In this document: one piece after another, positions 11,465 to 22,879 of the stretch
Numbering within the stretch: the first letter of the stretch is position 1
Layout: each line of letters opens with the position of its first letter
Program-made: the position numbers and the translations under genes
From: Porpolomopsis calyptriformis
Taxonomy: Eukaryota > Basidiomycota > Agaricomycetes > Agaricales > Hygrophoraceae
Length of the DNA: 64,000 nucleotides
Direction of reading: 5' to 3'
NCBI GenBank assembly: GCA_951640195.1
Contig: OX621167.1
Coordinates: 1,984,001 to 2,048,000 of the forward strand
Notes under the pieces: model-generated
Told to the model about the DNA's origin: nothing
Seen by the model: the letters and a program-made list of their open reading frames with translations, nothing else
Database searches by the model: none

Positions 11465-12474
11465 GTGCAGGCATCGGTGACCGATTATCCACTCTGTATA
11501 GGTACCGGGTCCTCAAAGAATGTAGATCGATGTATGCTATCGCTGCATAAAGTTTTCTTGCAGGGTCCCTTGACCTCTGTGAGCCAACGACGGGGGGGAC
11601 AGAAGGAGATCTTCAACAAAGAACTTGGCCAGGATGACGGCAGGGACAAATGGTATGGGTCCATCCGCCGCTCTTGCTGGATACCGGAAGCAGCAGGATC
11701 AATCTGTTTTTCCTCGGCCGCACTGGGGTGATGTTGCTGGCGACCGAAGTTGATGGAATCAACAGGTGCTTGGGTTGATGTTTATTCAGAAGCATGAATG
11801 TTGTCGATTTATATTTCATTTCCTCCGCCGCTTCCTCCAACGCTGTATTTACATATTCAATGTGTGCAAGAATTTCAAATGAGTTCGCTGTACGCACAGT
11901 AAGGGTGGGAAACCAGGTGAGGCAATTGAAGGCAACACGTATGGCTACAACACTGCCTATGGTGACACAATCATTTAGATTGGAAGCGTGAGTGGAGGGG
12001 GTGATAGCGGGTCTTCGGATGAAGAGCTTGCAGACTCCGAAAAAGTCTTGATCGGTTGTTTTGAATGAATAGCGACTTGGAGGGAACCATCAGAGAAGGT
12101 CTTGAACCGCTGCTAGGATCAAACGGAGATGTGGTGGTAAGATTTGGGACACTAGGCAGAGTCGTAGTTGTCCAAACCGGGATGGATGCTGTATGAATAA
12201 TGGCGGTGAGGACGAGAGTAATGCATACTTACAGAATAGTTTCTGTGATAGGGGTTGTAAGAACACCAACACCTGTTGGAATGCCTCTGGCCGAGACCGT
12301 GGGCTGGACAATGATAGTTGTATCCGGGGCGGTTTGCTGTTCAGTGGGACAGACACCTCTGTTATTGGTGAATGGAGCGGTCCGTGAGAATTATGCCATG
12401 AAGCTGCTCGACAACGACTGCACATCGTCCTGGGCTATCTCCGGAGAGTGTTCAGGTACAAGAGTATCTGCCAT
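11465..12474 (-). pseudogene. Array copy 4, decayed
   Basis: The ATG at 12474 opens MADTLVPEHSPEIAQDDVQ, the best-preserved N-terminus of the decayed type, followed by a stop after about 27 codons. TAPDTTIIVQPTVSARGIPTG, an intron with its donor near 12232, and SVPNL-type ectodomain pieces follow. The helix region is altered (LNDCVTIGSVVAIRVAFNC). The tail reads EMKYKSTTFMLLNKHQP in one frame and then breaks; only fragments resembling DPARKLYAAIAYI remain. It forms the second half of the second ~3 kb unit. The frame breaks lie in several exons, so a sequencing error cannot explain all of them. Confidence 0.65.
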
Positions 12475-12608
12475 TCCGAAAGGTGTTAGATATCAGCATG
12501 CTTGTAGCAAGAACACATCGGTTTGTTTTTTTATTTGGAATACAGACTCAACCTCGCTTATCCTGCGAAATAAACTCAAACCCAGGCGACGGAGCAACAC
12601 TAAACAAC

Positions 12609-13849
12609 CTAGCTTCTCTCCTGCTCCTCTGCAATTGGAGTTGGCGAATAAGTAGACCCTCGAGCACTCATCTCTTCCTTGTACGGAGGTGCCGGGTCCT
12701 CGGAGTGTCTCAAAGACGCATGACTTTGCGTCGCGGGCGCTACCTGCAAGATCGGAGCATTCTGGTCTGAATGTCCTGCACTATTTATACTGTTAAGTGC
12801 TGCAACAATCGACGGTGGAACTGTCAACGGATGTCCGTTAGAGGAATGGGTGTTGAGGTATGCTATTGTTGTGTACAGATCTCCCATCAGATTGTTCAGT
12901 GCCGCAGGATCGACGACGGAGGGGAGCGGAGGAGGATTTTGTACAGACGAGGAAACGAGAGCCTCGCCAGGGTCGGCAATCTGCTGCTGCTGCTCCCTAT
13001 CAGAAACAGCAGCATCAGTCGGCTTTGGCTCGACCACACTTGGGGGACGTTGTTTTTCGCCCTGGCTAACCAGATCAACTGGCGCCTCGGTCGAAGTGCT
13101 ACCCAGAGACATGAATGCTGTCGGTTTAAATTTCATTTCCTTGGCCACCCTCCGCTGGTTCCTTCGACGCTGCGTTATAAATAATACAAGTGAGTCGCGC
13201 GTAAGATTTTCAAGGCGGTTGATTTCACGTACGATAAAAAAGATAATAACCCAGATGAGACTAGCCAGAGCAACAAGGGTAACAGCGACACCAATTGCGA
13301 TGTAACCATTGTTCGAGTTGGACGTGCCAGCGGAGGGAGAAGGCCCTTCACTAAAGGTGGAAACCGGTATCTGGGTCATCGAAGTGCTGGTGGGCTGATA
13401 AAAGCTCTCGATTGGCCGATTGTCATCGAAAGGCAGAGAAAAACCCACCAGAGTTCGTGTCGGCCCTAATGACGGCGGCATTGATAATCCTGAGACGGAA
13501 TCAAAAGTGAGTGTCCCCCCAATTGAAATAGTAATTCCCGCTGTTATGCCCGGAGCGGATGGAGTACTTGCAGTGCTCACGCCGGTCGCTGAATCCGCGC
13601 ACAGCGCAATATGAATGAAAAGAGCGGGAACCAAGGCCGGACGTACTTACGCAATATGTTTATTGCGAAGGAATTTAAGGTGACAATTGGGTGCTCTCTA
13701 AATGTGGATGAACTTGCCCCTCCGCCAAAGTGGGCTTCCGTGTATCTACCCTCAATAACAAGGGGAGGTGGAGATGGAGAGTTCGGTGAGGGGCCTGGCA
13801 GGATTTGGGCCAGGTGGCGCACTTGGTGAGGCCCGAATATGATGTACAT
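12609..13849 (-). CDS. Array copy 5: single-pass membrane protein (best-preserved copy)
   Basis: The long minus-strand frame 13634-12609 covers the ectodomain, the transmembrane helix and the whole cytoplasmic tail. It even reads through the short intron after the helix (GTACGT donor near 13229, acceptor before the CGTCGAAGG that encodes RRRNQR), which happens to contain no stop. The helix is YIAIGVAVTLVALASLIWVI. The tail contains KFKPTAFMSLGSTSTEAPVD, a QQQQ run, NNLMGDLYTTIAYLN, PPSIVAALNSIN and SEDPAPPY. The N-terminal exon starts at 13849 (MYIIFGPHQ) and is joined by an intron with donor near 13651. No enzymatic motif is present; the tail motif APPY resembles WW-domain ligands but is not the canonical PPxY. 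The function is unknown; a surface or signalling role is only a guess. Confidence 0.7.
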
Positions 13850-14229
13850 TGTCCAGGACTGAAGGAAGAGAATGGGGTAGCAGAGTGTGGACGGACCAGC
13901 TGCGCTGGGAGGTTACAATAACCATCAAAGACCTTCGAAACGAATGGACGATGGTACCTCAGCGTTCGGATTACAAGGACACGCTGATTAGTATTCCTCT
14001 CCCCAATTGTGGGTATGTTTTCTCAACACTCAGGAAAGGTAAAATGTCGTTGAGAATATGGACAAGCATTTAATAATTTCAGAATGAAAGTGTGGGGGAA
14101 AGAATACGGGATTTGATCGAGACATAGCTTTGCATATAAGACAACCTATTCCTCCGAACACCAACCGATAGAGGAACAGCCTCCCTCCTTTTTTGCTTCC
14201 TTTCCGGTCCCTGGCCTTCATCAGGCGCA

Positions 14230-15018
14230 GGCATTGGTGACCGATCATCTACTCTATATAAAGAGGTACCGGGTCCTCAAGCCACCTCAAAGAATGTGCA
14301 TCGATGTATGCTATATCGCTGCATAACAACCGGGTGATTCGTATGGGCGCATCCGCTGCTGTTGCTGGATACCGGAAGCAACAGGATCGATCTATTCTTC
14401 CTCGACCGCACTAGGGTAATGCTGCTTGCGACCCAGGTCGATGGAATCAATGGGTGCTTGGGTTGGTGTTTATATTCAGGGGCATGAATCTATGATTCAA
14501 TCATTTAGATTGGAAGCGTGAGTGGAGGGGGTGATAGCGGGTCTTCGGATGAAGAGCTTGTAGACTCCGAAAAAGTCTTGATCGGTTGTTTTGAATGAAT
14601 AGCGACTTGGAGGGAACCATCAGAGAAGGTCTTGAACTGCTGCTAGGATCAAACGGAGATGTGGTGATAAGATTTGGGACACTAGGCAGTGTCGTAGTTG
14701 TCCAAACCGTCAGTGTGCTCAGGATGGATGGTGTATTTGCATACAATATGAATAATGGCGGTGAGGACGTACGGAATAGTTTCTGTGATAGGGGTTGAAA
14801 GAATATTAATATTTTTTGGAATGCCTCTGGCCGAGACCGTGAGCTGGACAACGATAGTTGTATCCGGGGGGCTGTTCAATGGGAAAGACACCTCGCGAAC
14901 GGAGTGGTCCACAAGATATATGGCATAAAACTTGGCAAGGCTACTCGGCGACGACTGTATAATGCACATCACCCTGGGCTATCTCTGGAGAATATTGAGG
15001 AACAAGAGTATCTGCCAT
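14230..15018 (-). pseudogene. Array copy 6, decayed and internally deleted
   Basis: The ATG at 15018 begins MADTLVPQYSPEIAQGDVHYT, then a stop. The PDTTIVVQLTVSARGIPK segment and the ASxLSTLTVWTTTTLPSVPNL exon are recognisable. The membrane helix and part of the tail are deleted (about 14510-14490), and only disordered tail fragments remain at 14480-14250, ending in a broken DPVPLY-like end. It closes the third ~3 kb unit and is the shortest copy. Confidence 0.6.
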
Positions 15019-15060
15019 TGAAAGGTTTAGAATCAAGGTACTTCGAGACGAACAGAGGGA

Positions 15061-15491
15061 CATCAGCACGCGTGTAGCAAGAACACATAGGTGATCGGGG
15101 TTGTCTTTTCTCGATTAGGCAAGTTATTCGCTGCAAGTTTTGTTGCTACTTTTCTCGATACTTTGACATATAATCGACTCCTTGCCCAGCAAAAGAATGC
15201 AAGTGATGACGTCCAATGAATGTGGTCTAATACAAGTGTATGCCAAAATGCCAATGTTCATAGTCCAGGACAAGTTGATCCGAAAACCCACCACGACCTC
15301 AGACAACAAAAGTGTTCTTCCCTGATTCAAATGCGTACCTGCAGCCATTGATAGATCTCCGATCCAAGATGGCTGTCTATCCCACTCCACCGAAAATCAA
15401 TCGGTAAAATGAAAGTGATGGGGGAAAAGAATATAGTCTAAATCTCCACGCACGCAAGAAAATCTACCAATCAGTCCGAACGCCACCCGCG
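15061..15491. other. Spacer between array copies 6 and 7
   Basis: No convincing gene is present. The part at about 15340-15370 (ttgatagatctccgatc) resembles 19073-19095, which marks this as recurrent spacer or 5' flank sequence of the array. Confidence 0.4.
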
Positions 15492-16850
15492 TCAAGCGAC
15501 AGACTCGTTCGACTTTAACTCCTTTTCCCGTTCCCGGAACACGCGAGGTGCAGGCATCGCAATCAGAGATGACTGATTATCCGAATAAGTTGTGCTCGTC
15601 TCCTCTATATACGGAGGCGCTGGGTCCTCAGGGAGCCTAAAAGAGGGTGGATGTTGGGTCGCAGACACCAGCTGAAAGATTTGAGTATGCCGATCCGAAT
15701 TTCCAGCATCATTCAGACCGTTGAATGCGGTGATACCGGATGATGCAAGGGTCAACAGAGTTCCGTCAGGGGAACGTGCATTGATGTAGGGTATCGCCGC
15801 ATACAGCTCTGCCACAGGATCGCTGGACCTCTGTGAGTCGAGGACGGGAGAGAACAAAAGAGGGTCTTCTATAGATGACGAAGGGAGGGATTGGCCACGA
15901 TTGACTATATGGGCAACAGGCGCAACAGATATCCGCTGCTTTTGCTGGACATCGAAAGCAGTACGATCAACCTGTCCTTGCTCGACTGTACTGGGGGGGT
16001 GTTGGCTGCGATCACGTTTGATGGGATCAATGGGTGTTTGGGCCAGATCATTGTCCAGAAGCGTGTATGCTGTCGGTTTAATGTTCTTTTCCTCAACTGC
16101 TTTCCGCTGTTTCCTCCGACGCTGCATTTATATATTCGATGTGTGAATCACCCGAAAGACTTTCAAATGAGTTCGCTGAACGTACAATAAAGAAGATGGC
16201 AACACAGATGAGCCAAGTGAGGGCAACAAGTATGGCTGCAACACTGCCTATGATGATGCCATTATTCAAATTGGAAGAGTGCGTAGGGGGAGGTGATCCA
16301 CTGGGGGTGACCACTGGTCCTTGGATTGTTGAAGAGCTGGCGGACTCGGAGGAAATCTGGATTGGTTATGTTGAATGAAAACTTAAAGGCAAGAAAAGGG
16401 ACTCACTGGAGGTGTTGAGCTACTGCTAGTAGAAAACGGTGCCGGGACAAAACTAGGGAAGGCAGAGAGCGTCGGGATCGTCGAAAACCCCACTAGTGTA
16501 CTCAGGGCAGATGCTGTAATTGTGTACAATATGAATAACCGCGATAAAGACCGGAGTCAGCCACACTTACGTTGTGTTGTTACTGTGGGTGGGGCTGGGG
16601 GTGGGGCTTGGGGTTCGGGAGAGGTGATTGGGAGAACTGTGGGGGGCGTTGGGGGTCTGAAAGAGGTGATTGTGGGAGGCGTAGGAATGCCTGTGTTGGG
16701 AGCACAAATGGAAGGGTCGCAAAATCCATCTGTAGGAAATTGCTGCTCTGCGCTCGAAAAAGCTTTGGAGAATATACTTTCGGCAGAAGGGAACGTGGGT
16801 GTCGGGACGGGAAACGGGAAACGTTGCTGTCTGCGGTATATAATGTGCAT
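15492..16850 (-). CDS. Array copy 7: single-pass membrane protein, diverged member
   Basis: The tail exon (15492 to about 16125) reads RRRKQRKAVEEKNIKPTAYTLLDND and ends with PEDPAPPYIEETSTTY and an Arg/Glu-rich C-terminus longer than in copies 1-5. The helix exon reads NNGIIIGSVAAILVALTWLICVAIFFI and ends at a GTACGT donor near 16184. The ectodomain exon (about 16500-16405) is Ser/Thr/Pro-rich, flanked by introns with donors near 16571 and 16404. The first exon runs from a Met at 16850 (MHIIYRR) through a Phe/Pro-rich segment with TPPTVLPITSPEPQAPPPAPP. An upstream in-frame alternative start (MADAFLPQHS) lies at 16905 but soon hits a stop. Function is unknown. Confidence 0.6.
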
Positions 16851-17297
16851 GTTCCTGAGCCAGCTACGGATGAAGAGAATGTTGGGGAAGAAAAGCATCG
16901 GCCATACTGGTGATGGGCCAGGAGTATTGAGAAGCCATCAAGGCGCTTCGAGACGGGGAGACGATGGTATCTCAGCGTGCTCATGTCAAAGACAGTTCGA
17001 TGGCAAGGATCGCTTTCCTAATTGGGAAGCTAATCGCTGATTGGCTTGACGACCCTGGCTGATCATAAAGCTTCATCGTGAGGGTCCTAGATACCTTACT
17101 TGATACGTTCTTATTCGTGTTTTTGCGACTCTCGAGCAAAGGAAAACTGGTAAATTGACTCCTTGCCCGGTGACACGCTTTAAAACAATACAAATGACGG
17201 TTTAGAGATTATCAGAGTCCAGTTAGTTGAACGGTAGGGATCTAATAAATGTTAAATGCAAAAGTTCATACATTGTTCCAAAAACTCACCACACCCT

Positions 17298-18552
17298 TCA
17301 GGCAACAGACGTGTTGCCGCCCTTTTCTTCCACTTCCTGAGATGGCAAATCGGTAGACGCTCGGTCATCAATGTAGGGAGGCGCCGGGTCCTCGGCGAGC
17401 CTCAAAGACGTTTGACGTTGCGCGGCAGGAACTACCTGGAAGATTGAAGCGTTTGGATCCAAATTTCCTGCGTTATTTATACGGTTCAGTGCTGCGATGA
17501 TCGATGGCGGAATCGTCAGAGCACCGTTGGAAGAATGTGCATTGATGAATGCTATCGTTGTATATGGTTCTTCTGCAAGATCATTGGACGGAGTAGGATC
17601 GATAACGAGGGAAGGTCTTTGTGTAGATGACAAATGGCCAAGATTTTCTGTATGGACAACAGGACCAACTGGGGGACTCGGACCTGCGATCTGTTGCTGT
17701 GTGTTGGACTTAGCAGCATCGGTCTGTCTTCGTTCCTCTGTGCCCGGAGAAAGGGGCTTGTCGCTACGGCTGACGGGATCAACTGACGTCTGACCGATCA
17801 GAGGCACGAATGCTCTCGGCATGAATTTCATTTCCTCCGCCGTTTTCCGCTGTTTCCTACAACGCTATATTCAATGTGTGAATCGACCGCAAGACTTTCA
17901 ATGGAGTTTACCGTACGCACAGTAAAGAAGATGACAACCCAGATGAAGCAAGTGAGGGCAATAAGTGTTGCTGCGACAACGCCTATGATGGTAACATTAT
18001 TTAAACTGGAAGTGCGAGTGGTGAAAGATATTCCACTCGGGATAATAGCCGGTCCATTGATCGTTGAAGAGCCTGCAGACCCCGAAGAGGTCTCAATTGG
18101 CGATTTTGAGTGAAAAGTAACTTGAAGGTGGGAAAAAAACTCACATGAGGAGATCCTGAGCTAGTGCTAGTAGGAAACGGAATGAGGGTCAAACTAGGCA
18201 AACTAGTCGAATCTGTAGTCGTCGGAACCCCGACTGGTGTAGCCAGGGCGGATGCTGTGGCTATATGCAATATCAACAACAATGGCGAGAATCCGAGTCA
18301 AGCATACGTACATAGTGCGATGCCTGGGAAGAAAAGGATTGTGGGGGGGGGAGAGGTAGTTGTGGGAGGAGCTATGGGAGTGGCTGTGACTGAGAATGTG
18401 GTCGAGAATGAGAAACTGTTGGCACTGTCTGTGGTGGATTGGTTCTGTGCGCTGCCAAAGAATCGGGATAAAAAGCTTTCAAAATCAGCGGACTGAGTGC
18501 CATGCGAGGAGCTCGACGAGGCCGTTCGGCGACGACTGTGTGTAATGTACAT
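17298..18552 (-). CDS. Array copy 8: single-pass membrane protein, diverged member
   Basis: The tail exon begins with a basic stretch then EMKFMPRAFVPLIGQTSVDPVSR, contains NDLAEEPYTTIAFINAHSSNG and LTIPPSIIAALNRIN, and ends RLAEDPAPPYIDDRAS. The helix exon (about 18010-17925) reads NNVTIIGVVAATLIALTCFIWVVIFFTV. An intron with a GTGAGT donor near 18146 precedes it, and the Ser/Thr-rich ectodomain exon reads LPSLTLIPFPTSTSSGS. The first exon is from 18552 (MYITHSRRRTASSSSS) to about 18310 with PIAPPTTTSPPP. An alternative start is the conserved ATG at 18607 (MADTLLLQHP), which gives only a short frame. The copy looks intact. Confidence 0.6.
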
Positions 18553-18779
18553 CGTCCTGGGCCAGCTCTGGACGTAGGGGATGCTGAAGTAGAAGGGTAT
18601 CGGCCATTCTGAAAGATTTTTGAAAGGAAATCAAGGTGCCTCGAGACGACCCAACAGCGGTATCTCCGCGTGCTCACACCAAGGAGGGCACATTCAATAG
18701 GATGGGGTGATCGGAATAAGATAGCAAATTTGCTTACATAAGCAATAGCTTGCCAAGACATCCTTCGCATTCAAACGTT

Positions 18780-19560
18780 CAAGCTCGAAGATTAAAGGAA
18801 TAGGGGGTTGTATGAAAGGAGCGGTGTTATCGGGAATGGGTAGTTACCAACTATAACAACTTGAATGTCACAAGCTGTATATTTAGCTGGTGTCGATCAT
18901 GAAGGTCGTCATCTCGATCGCAAAGCTTTTGTCCGTGTCTTTTTCGGCTCTCGACAATTCCAGCAACGCGAAACTTAAGTTCAGGAATTTTGGAAGACTG
19001 TCGCTGTCGCTGTCGTGGTCCGATAAATTCATGTTGTTCTCCACTTGTTGATTCGGATGATCACTTGGTACCATTGATAGATCTGCGATCGGAGATAACT
19101 GGTTATCGGCCCCGATAATTGATGGATGTGTGCCATCGTTGCATCTCGCTACACGGCCCGTGGGGGGGCTGAATTTGCGGGCCCTCTACCAGGAAAGGTG
19201 GTTGTCTCTACAGATGGAGGGGAATCACTCGATCACTTGGGCAGATTCCGGGGATGTGGTGATCGTCATTTCGGGCTGTTTATCCCAATTATATTTTTCT
19301 TGCTTTCTAACAAAGCAGGCAACCCGTCCATCGATCTCTGTCCGATGAAACCCTTCAGCAAACTCTGGGGATTTCGGTGGTCGCTGTGCCAAATGAATGG
19401 AACGCAAAAGAGTGTGTTATTGTCCAATACGAACGTACAGAGTGCGACCAGAGCATCACATGTCTCATAGCACGGAGGTGTCTCTGTGCCTCTCGTCCCC
19501 CCTTCGGACACTCGCCTGGTGCGGCCATTCATCGATCTGAAATGTGGGGTGGCATATTAC
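18780..19560. other. Spacer with remnants of a decayed array copy
   Basis: No intact gene. The segment 19100-19260 contains fragments resembling the tail of the array genes in several frames, and 19073-19095 matches spacer near 15340. The Ser/Asp-rich minus frame at 18883-19074 has no similarity that I recognise and is not called as a gene. Confidence 0.35.
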
Positions 19561-20742
19561 TCGAATGGGTAGAGGCTCGAACACTCATTTCTTCTCTATA
19601 CGGAGGCGCAGGGTCATCAGGAGGTATGAGGTTGCGCCACAGGGACCACCTGGAAGATCGGAGTCTGGTCTGAGTGTCCAGTGTCATTTATATTACTGAG
19701 TGCTGGGATAAGTGACGGTAAAATGGTCAAAGGACGTCCGTCAGAAGAATGTGCGTTGATGTACGCGATTGTGGTGTACGGCTCTCCTGGAAGACCGTTA
19801 GATGTCGTAGGGTCAACGACAGGGGGGGCAGATGAGGATCTTGCATAGACGATGGAGGGAGAATTTGGCCAGGATTATCTGTATGACCAACTGGGTGAAT
19901 CGGACCAGCTATCTGCAACTCTTGCTGCTGTTGGGTATCAGGAGAAGCAGCCCGATTTTGCTCGGTCACATCCAGAGGATGGTTATTGTCGCAGTTAACC
20001 CTCGAAGTCGATTTATCATCCAGGGGATCGAATGCTGTCGGCTTGATTTTCATTTCTTCAACTGCTTTCCGCCGGTAACTTTGCTGCGTAAAACATATTA
20101 AAAGGGTGAGCCGACGACAAAACTTTGAAGGAGTGTACGTACGATAAAGAAAACAGCGAATAAGAGACCAGCGAGAGCAACAAGTATAGCTGCAACGATA
20201 CCAATGATGATGCCATTCCTCAATTTGGAAGTATGAGTGGAAGAAGGTGTTCGACTGGGGATGATAGGCGGTCCTTGGATTGTCGAAGACTTTGGCTATG
20301 TTGGTTGCATAAAATGTCGTGGGTAACAAAAGAGAGAAAAAACTCACCGTAGATGACGAGGACAACGGTCCTGCGCCACCACCACTGCTCCTCGTAAACG
20401 TCCCAGAATCAAAATTAGAGATAGTGGTCACAGTCCCGGTTGTCGATCCTGCCGTTTCTGGACTTGCAGCAGATGTTGAGCTAGCAACATGTGCTGGGTT
20501 TGTATAGAGTACGTTATAAACAACAGGCGAACAAAAAACCAGTCAAACTGACGTGATGTTATTACAATAGGGGTGTTCGTGGGGCTGGGAGAGCTAGATG
20601 GGTGATCTGTGGAGACCCCCGAGCTTGTAGACCCAACCTTGGCAGAGCTCAACAGTGGATTATTTCCCGGAGGGGGGGTTGGATTAAGGTTGGTGTTCGG
20701 TGTGGTGGACGACAACGCACGACGACTGTACACATTGTACAT
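19560..20742 (-). pseudogene. Array copy 9, with two frame breaks in the tail
   Basis: Most of the gene is well preserved. It has MYNVYSRRALSSTTP from 20742; a Ser/Pro-rich ectodomain; the helix exon NGIIIGIVAAILVALAGLLFAVFFI; a GTACGT-type intron (about 20143-20090); and the tail start RRKAVEEMKIKPTAFDPLDD. A run of seven G on the plus strand (19826-19832) then shifts the frame: one base fewer restores the expected DPTTSNGLPGEPYTTIAYINAHSSDG. A second shift lies before PDDPAPPYREE (about 19625). The array order and strand are kept. This is a young pseudogene unless both breaks are sequencing or assembly errors; the homopolymer makes that possible for the first. Confidence 0.6.
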
Positions 20743-21158
20743 CGAGTGTTGAAGGTAGTGATTGGAAGGAGTGTTGGTGAGGTAGAGGTTTCAGGGACTT
20801 GAGAATAGCCATCAGGGTGGAGTCTCCCTCGAAACAGACAGTTGTGTGAGCTCCATGTGTGAGCGATCATATTTGTTCCCCAATTATGGGTATCTTTTTC
20901 CCAGCTCCTGACAAAGGCAAAATAGTCTTGATCCCTAGCCATTATATTTGGCAAGCCACGTACTGTACAAGAACTGATACTTGAAAAAGTGTCCAATGAA
21001 TGTGAAGTTGTGCGTAGAAAATGTCAGTCCACTTTTGGGAATTCCGGGGACACTGTCGAAATCAACTGACGGATTGAAAGTGGCCTGAAACAATGCAAGC
21101 TTTCTCCAATTAACTCAAGAAAACCCGTTCCAACGACTCAGTCCGATCGCGATTCGCC

Positions 21159-22579
21159 CTAGGGGGCAAAGATTGGTCCTCCTTCCCGTTCCTGGCGCTC
21201 GCGTGGTGCAGAAATCGGTGGGTCTGAAACCGGAGAAGGTCCAGTGTTCTCGCTACTCGAATGGGTAGACGTTCGGGTATCTATGTACGGAGGCGCTGGG
21301 CCATCGGGATCCCCGAGAGACATATGATGTGGCATCCCAGGATGGAGTAGCTGGATGATCGGAGTATTCGGGTTGGAATGATTTATACTATTAAGTGCCG
21401 CCATCATCGAGGTCGGGATAGTCAACATAGGACCGCTGGAAGTTCGTGGATCGATGTATGCTATTGTTGCATATGGCTGCCCGATGAGATCGTTGGATGT
21501 CATCGGATCGACGATGGGGGAGAACGGAGAGGCGAATTGTGTGGAAGGTGAGAAGAGGACTTCGCTATGATTGACTAGACGGGCTACAGGGATAACCAAA
21601 CGGTCCTGGCGACTCGGACCGGTTATCTGCTGCCCTTGCTGCTGCTGTCCCTCTTGTTGCTGTCCTTGATGCTGCTGTCCCTCTTGTTGCTGTCCATGCT
21701 GTTGCTGTCCCTCCTGCTGTTGATACTGCTCCTGCTCCTGCTGGTTATCGGACATAGGAGGACTAGTCGAGTGTTGCTCGATCACATTCGCAGGACGTTG
21801 TTTGTCGCTACAGTTGAGGGGTGTCTGGTTCGGAGCGTTGTCCAGAAGCACGAATGCTGTTGGTTTGAATTTCATTTCCTTCCGCTGCTTCCTCCGACGC
21901 TACGTTTATATTTATAGATGTGAGTGAGGGGCGGAACCTTCAGAGGAATTCACTTTGCTTACGATAAATAAGATACCGGCCCAGGTGAGACCGACGACGA
22001 GGACCAGTATCGCTATAACACTGCCCGCAATGACAGCGTTCCTCAAGTTGGAATTGGGAGAGGAACCAGTGTTGAGAGCCGGTCCCTGGATCGTTGGTGA
22101 GCTGACAGGCTGCGAAAATGTCTCAATTGGTTATTTTAAACGAAAAGGGAATAAGCGACTCACTGGAGATGATGGAGGCCACGATTCTGAACTGCTGGGA
22201 GCAGTAATCGCCACGGGATCAAAATTGGGGATACTAGTTGCGCTCCCGGTCGTCGAAATTACCGTTGTTGTACTCGCAACGGATGCTGTATCTGCACATA
22301 ATACAGCATGGGTACCAGCGATGAGAGCCAAGGCCAGGCATGCTTACATGATGTAGTGATTGCGGGGGGGGTTGTAAGATCAAAAGGGTTAGGCGAGGGA
22401 TTCGTGGGTACGGCTGAGCTTATGCCAGGCTCAGCAGTGTTGGGTTGCTTGCTGGGTGAGAAAGAGGGCGAAGGAAATGGGAACGGAGGTGGGGGCGGTG
22501 GAGGCGGTGGAGGCGGTGGGGGTGGTGGGGGTGGAAGAAGGGGGTGGAAGAACCTACGAAAACTGTAGATGTTGTACAT
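21159..22579 (-). CDS. Array copy 10: single-pass membrane protein with Gln/Gly-rich tail insert
   Basis: The tail exon (21159 to about 21890) starts KEMKFKPTAFVLLDNAPNQTP, then has a long insert of EGQQQ.GQQ units absent from the other copies. It keeps the family blocks SNDLIGQPYATIAYID, LTIPTSMMAALNSIN and DGPAPPYIDTRTS. The helix exon reads NLRNAVIAGSVIAILVLVVGLTWAGILFI and ends at a donor near 21960. The ectodomain exon contains SIPNFDPVAITAPSSSES, and introns have donors near 22160 and 22345. The first exon from 22579 carries a poly-proline run (22485-22535) and PSPSFSPSKQPN. It is the outermost, 5'-most copy of the array and appears intact. Confidence 0.65.
21636..21740 (-). repeat. Gln-rich coding repeat (EGQQQxGQQ units) in copy 10
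   Basis: About five imperfect 18-21 nt units built from ctgctgtccctcttgttg on the plus strand encode glutamine/glycine repeats in the cytoplasmic tail. The reading frame is kept throughout. Confidence 0.8.
22485..22537 (-). repeat. Poly-proline codon tract in copy 10
   Basis: This is a GGT/GGC/GGG run on the plus strand, encoding about 17 prolines on the minus strand. It lies at the same position in the gene as the tract of copy 1. Confidence 0.75.
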
Positions 22580-22879
22580 GATCCAGCTACGGACACAGAG
22601 AACGGGCGAAAGGAGCGATCGAAAAGAGCCCAACCGTTCAGACAAGTCAGACAAGCCATCCAATCCCCTTCGAAACCAACAGACAGCGAAGGTGAAGCGT
22701 GCGCACTTGTCTCCAAGGGTCGATCGTCATCAATGATCAGCATTTCTTTCTAATTATGGATTATGTTTTCTCAGCTCACAGCTCAGTCCATCCTGCCAAA
22801 CAGGCAGGCACATAGGAAAGCGCAAAGTACTGGTACCGATGAACGGGCGGTAGCAATCATATCTGGAAATGCCTTTTTG

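Larger units (their letters stand above)
6590..15060 (-). repeat. Three consecutive ~3 kb tandem units, each one intact plus one decayed gene copy
   Basis: The units are about 6590-9590, 9590-12520 and 12520-15060. The unit boundaries repeat the same text: the tail end with its downstream flank occurs near 6600-6740, 9610-9740 and 12540-12660. The N-terminal and 5' flank, with ccttcgaaacgaatgg, occurs near 8137, 11101 and 13932. Each unit holds a full copy (1, 3, 5) followed by a broken copy (2, 4, 6). Confidence 0.8.

Noticed and set aside
12771..13305. Plus-strand frames of 137-151 residues
   Set aside because: They are antisense to the tail of array copy 5, which is conserved as protein on the minus strand; equivalent antisense frames recur over copies 1 and 3 by homology only.
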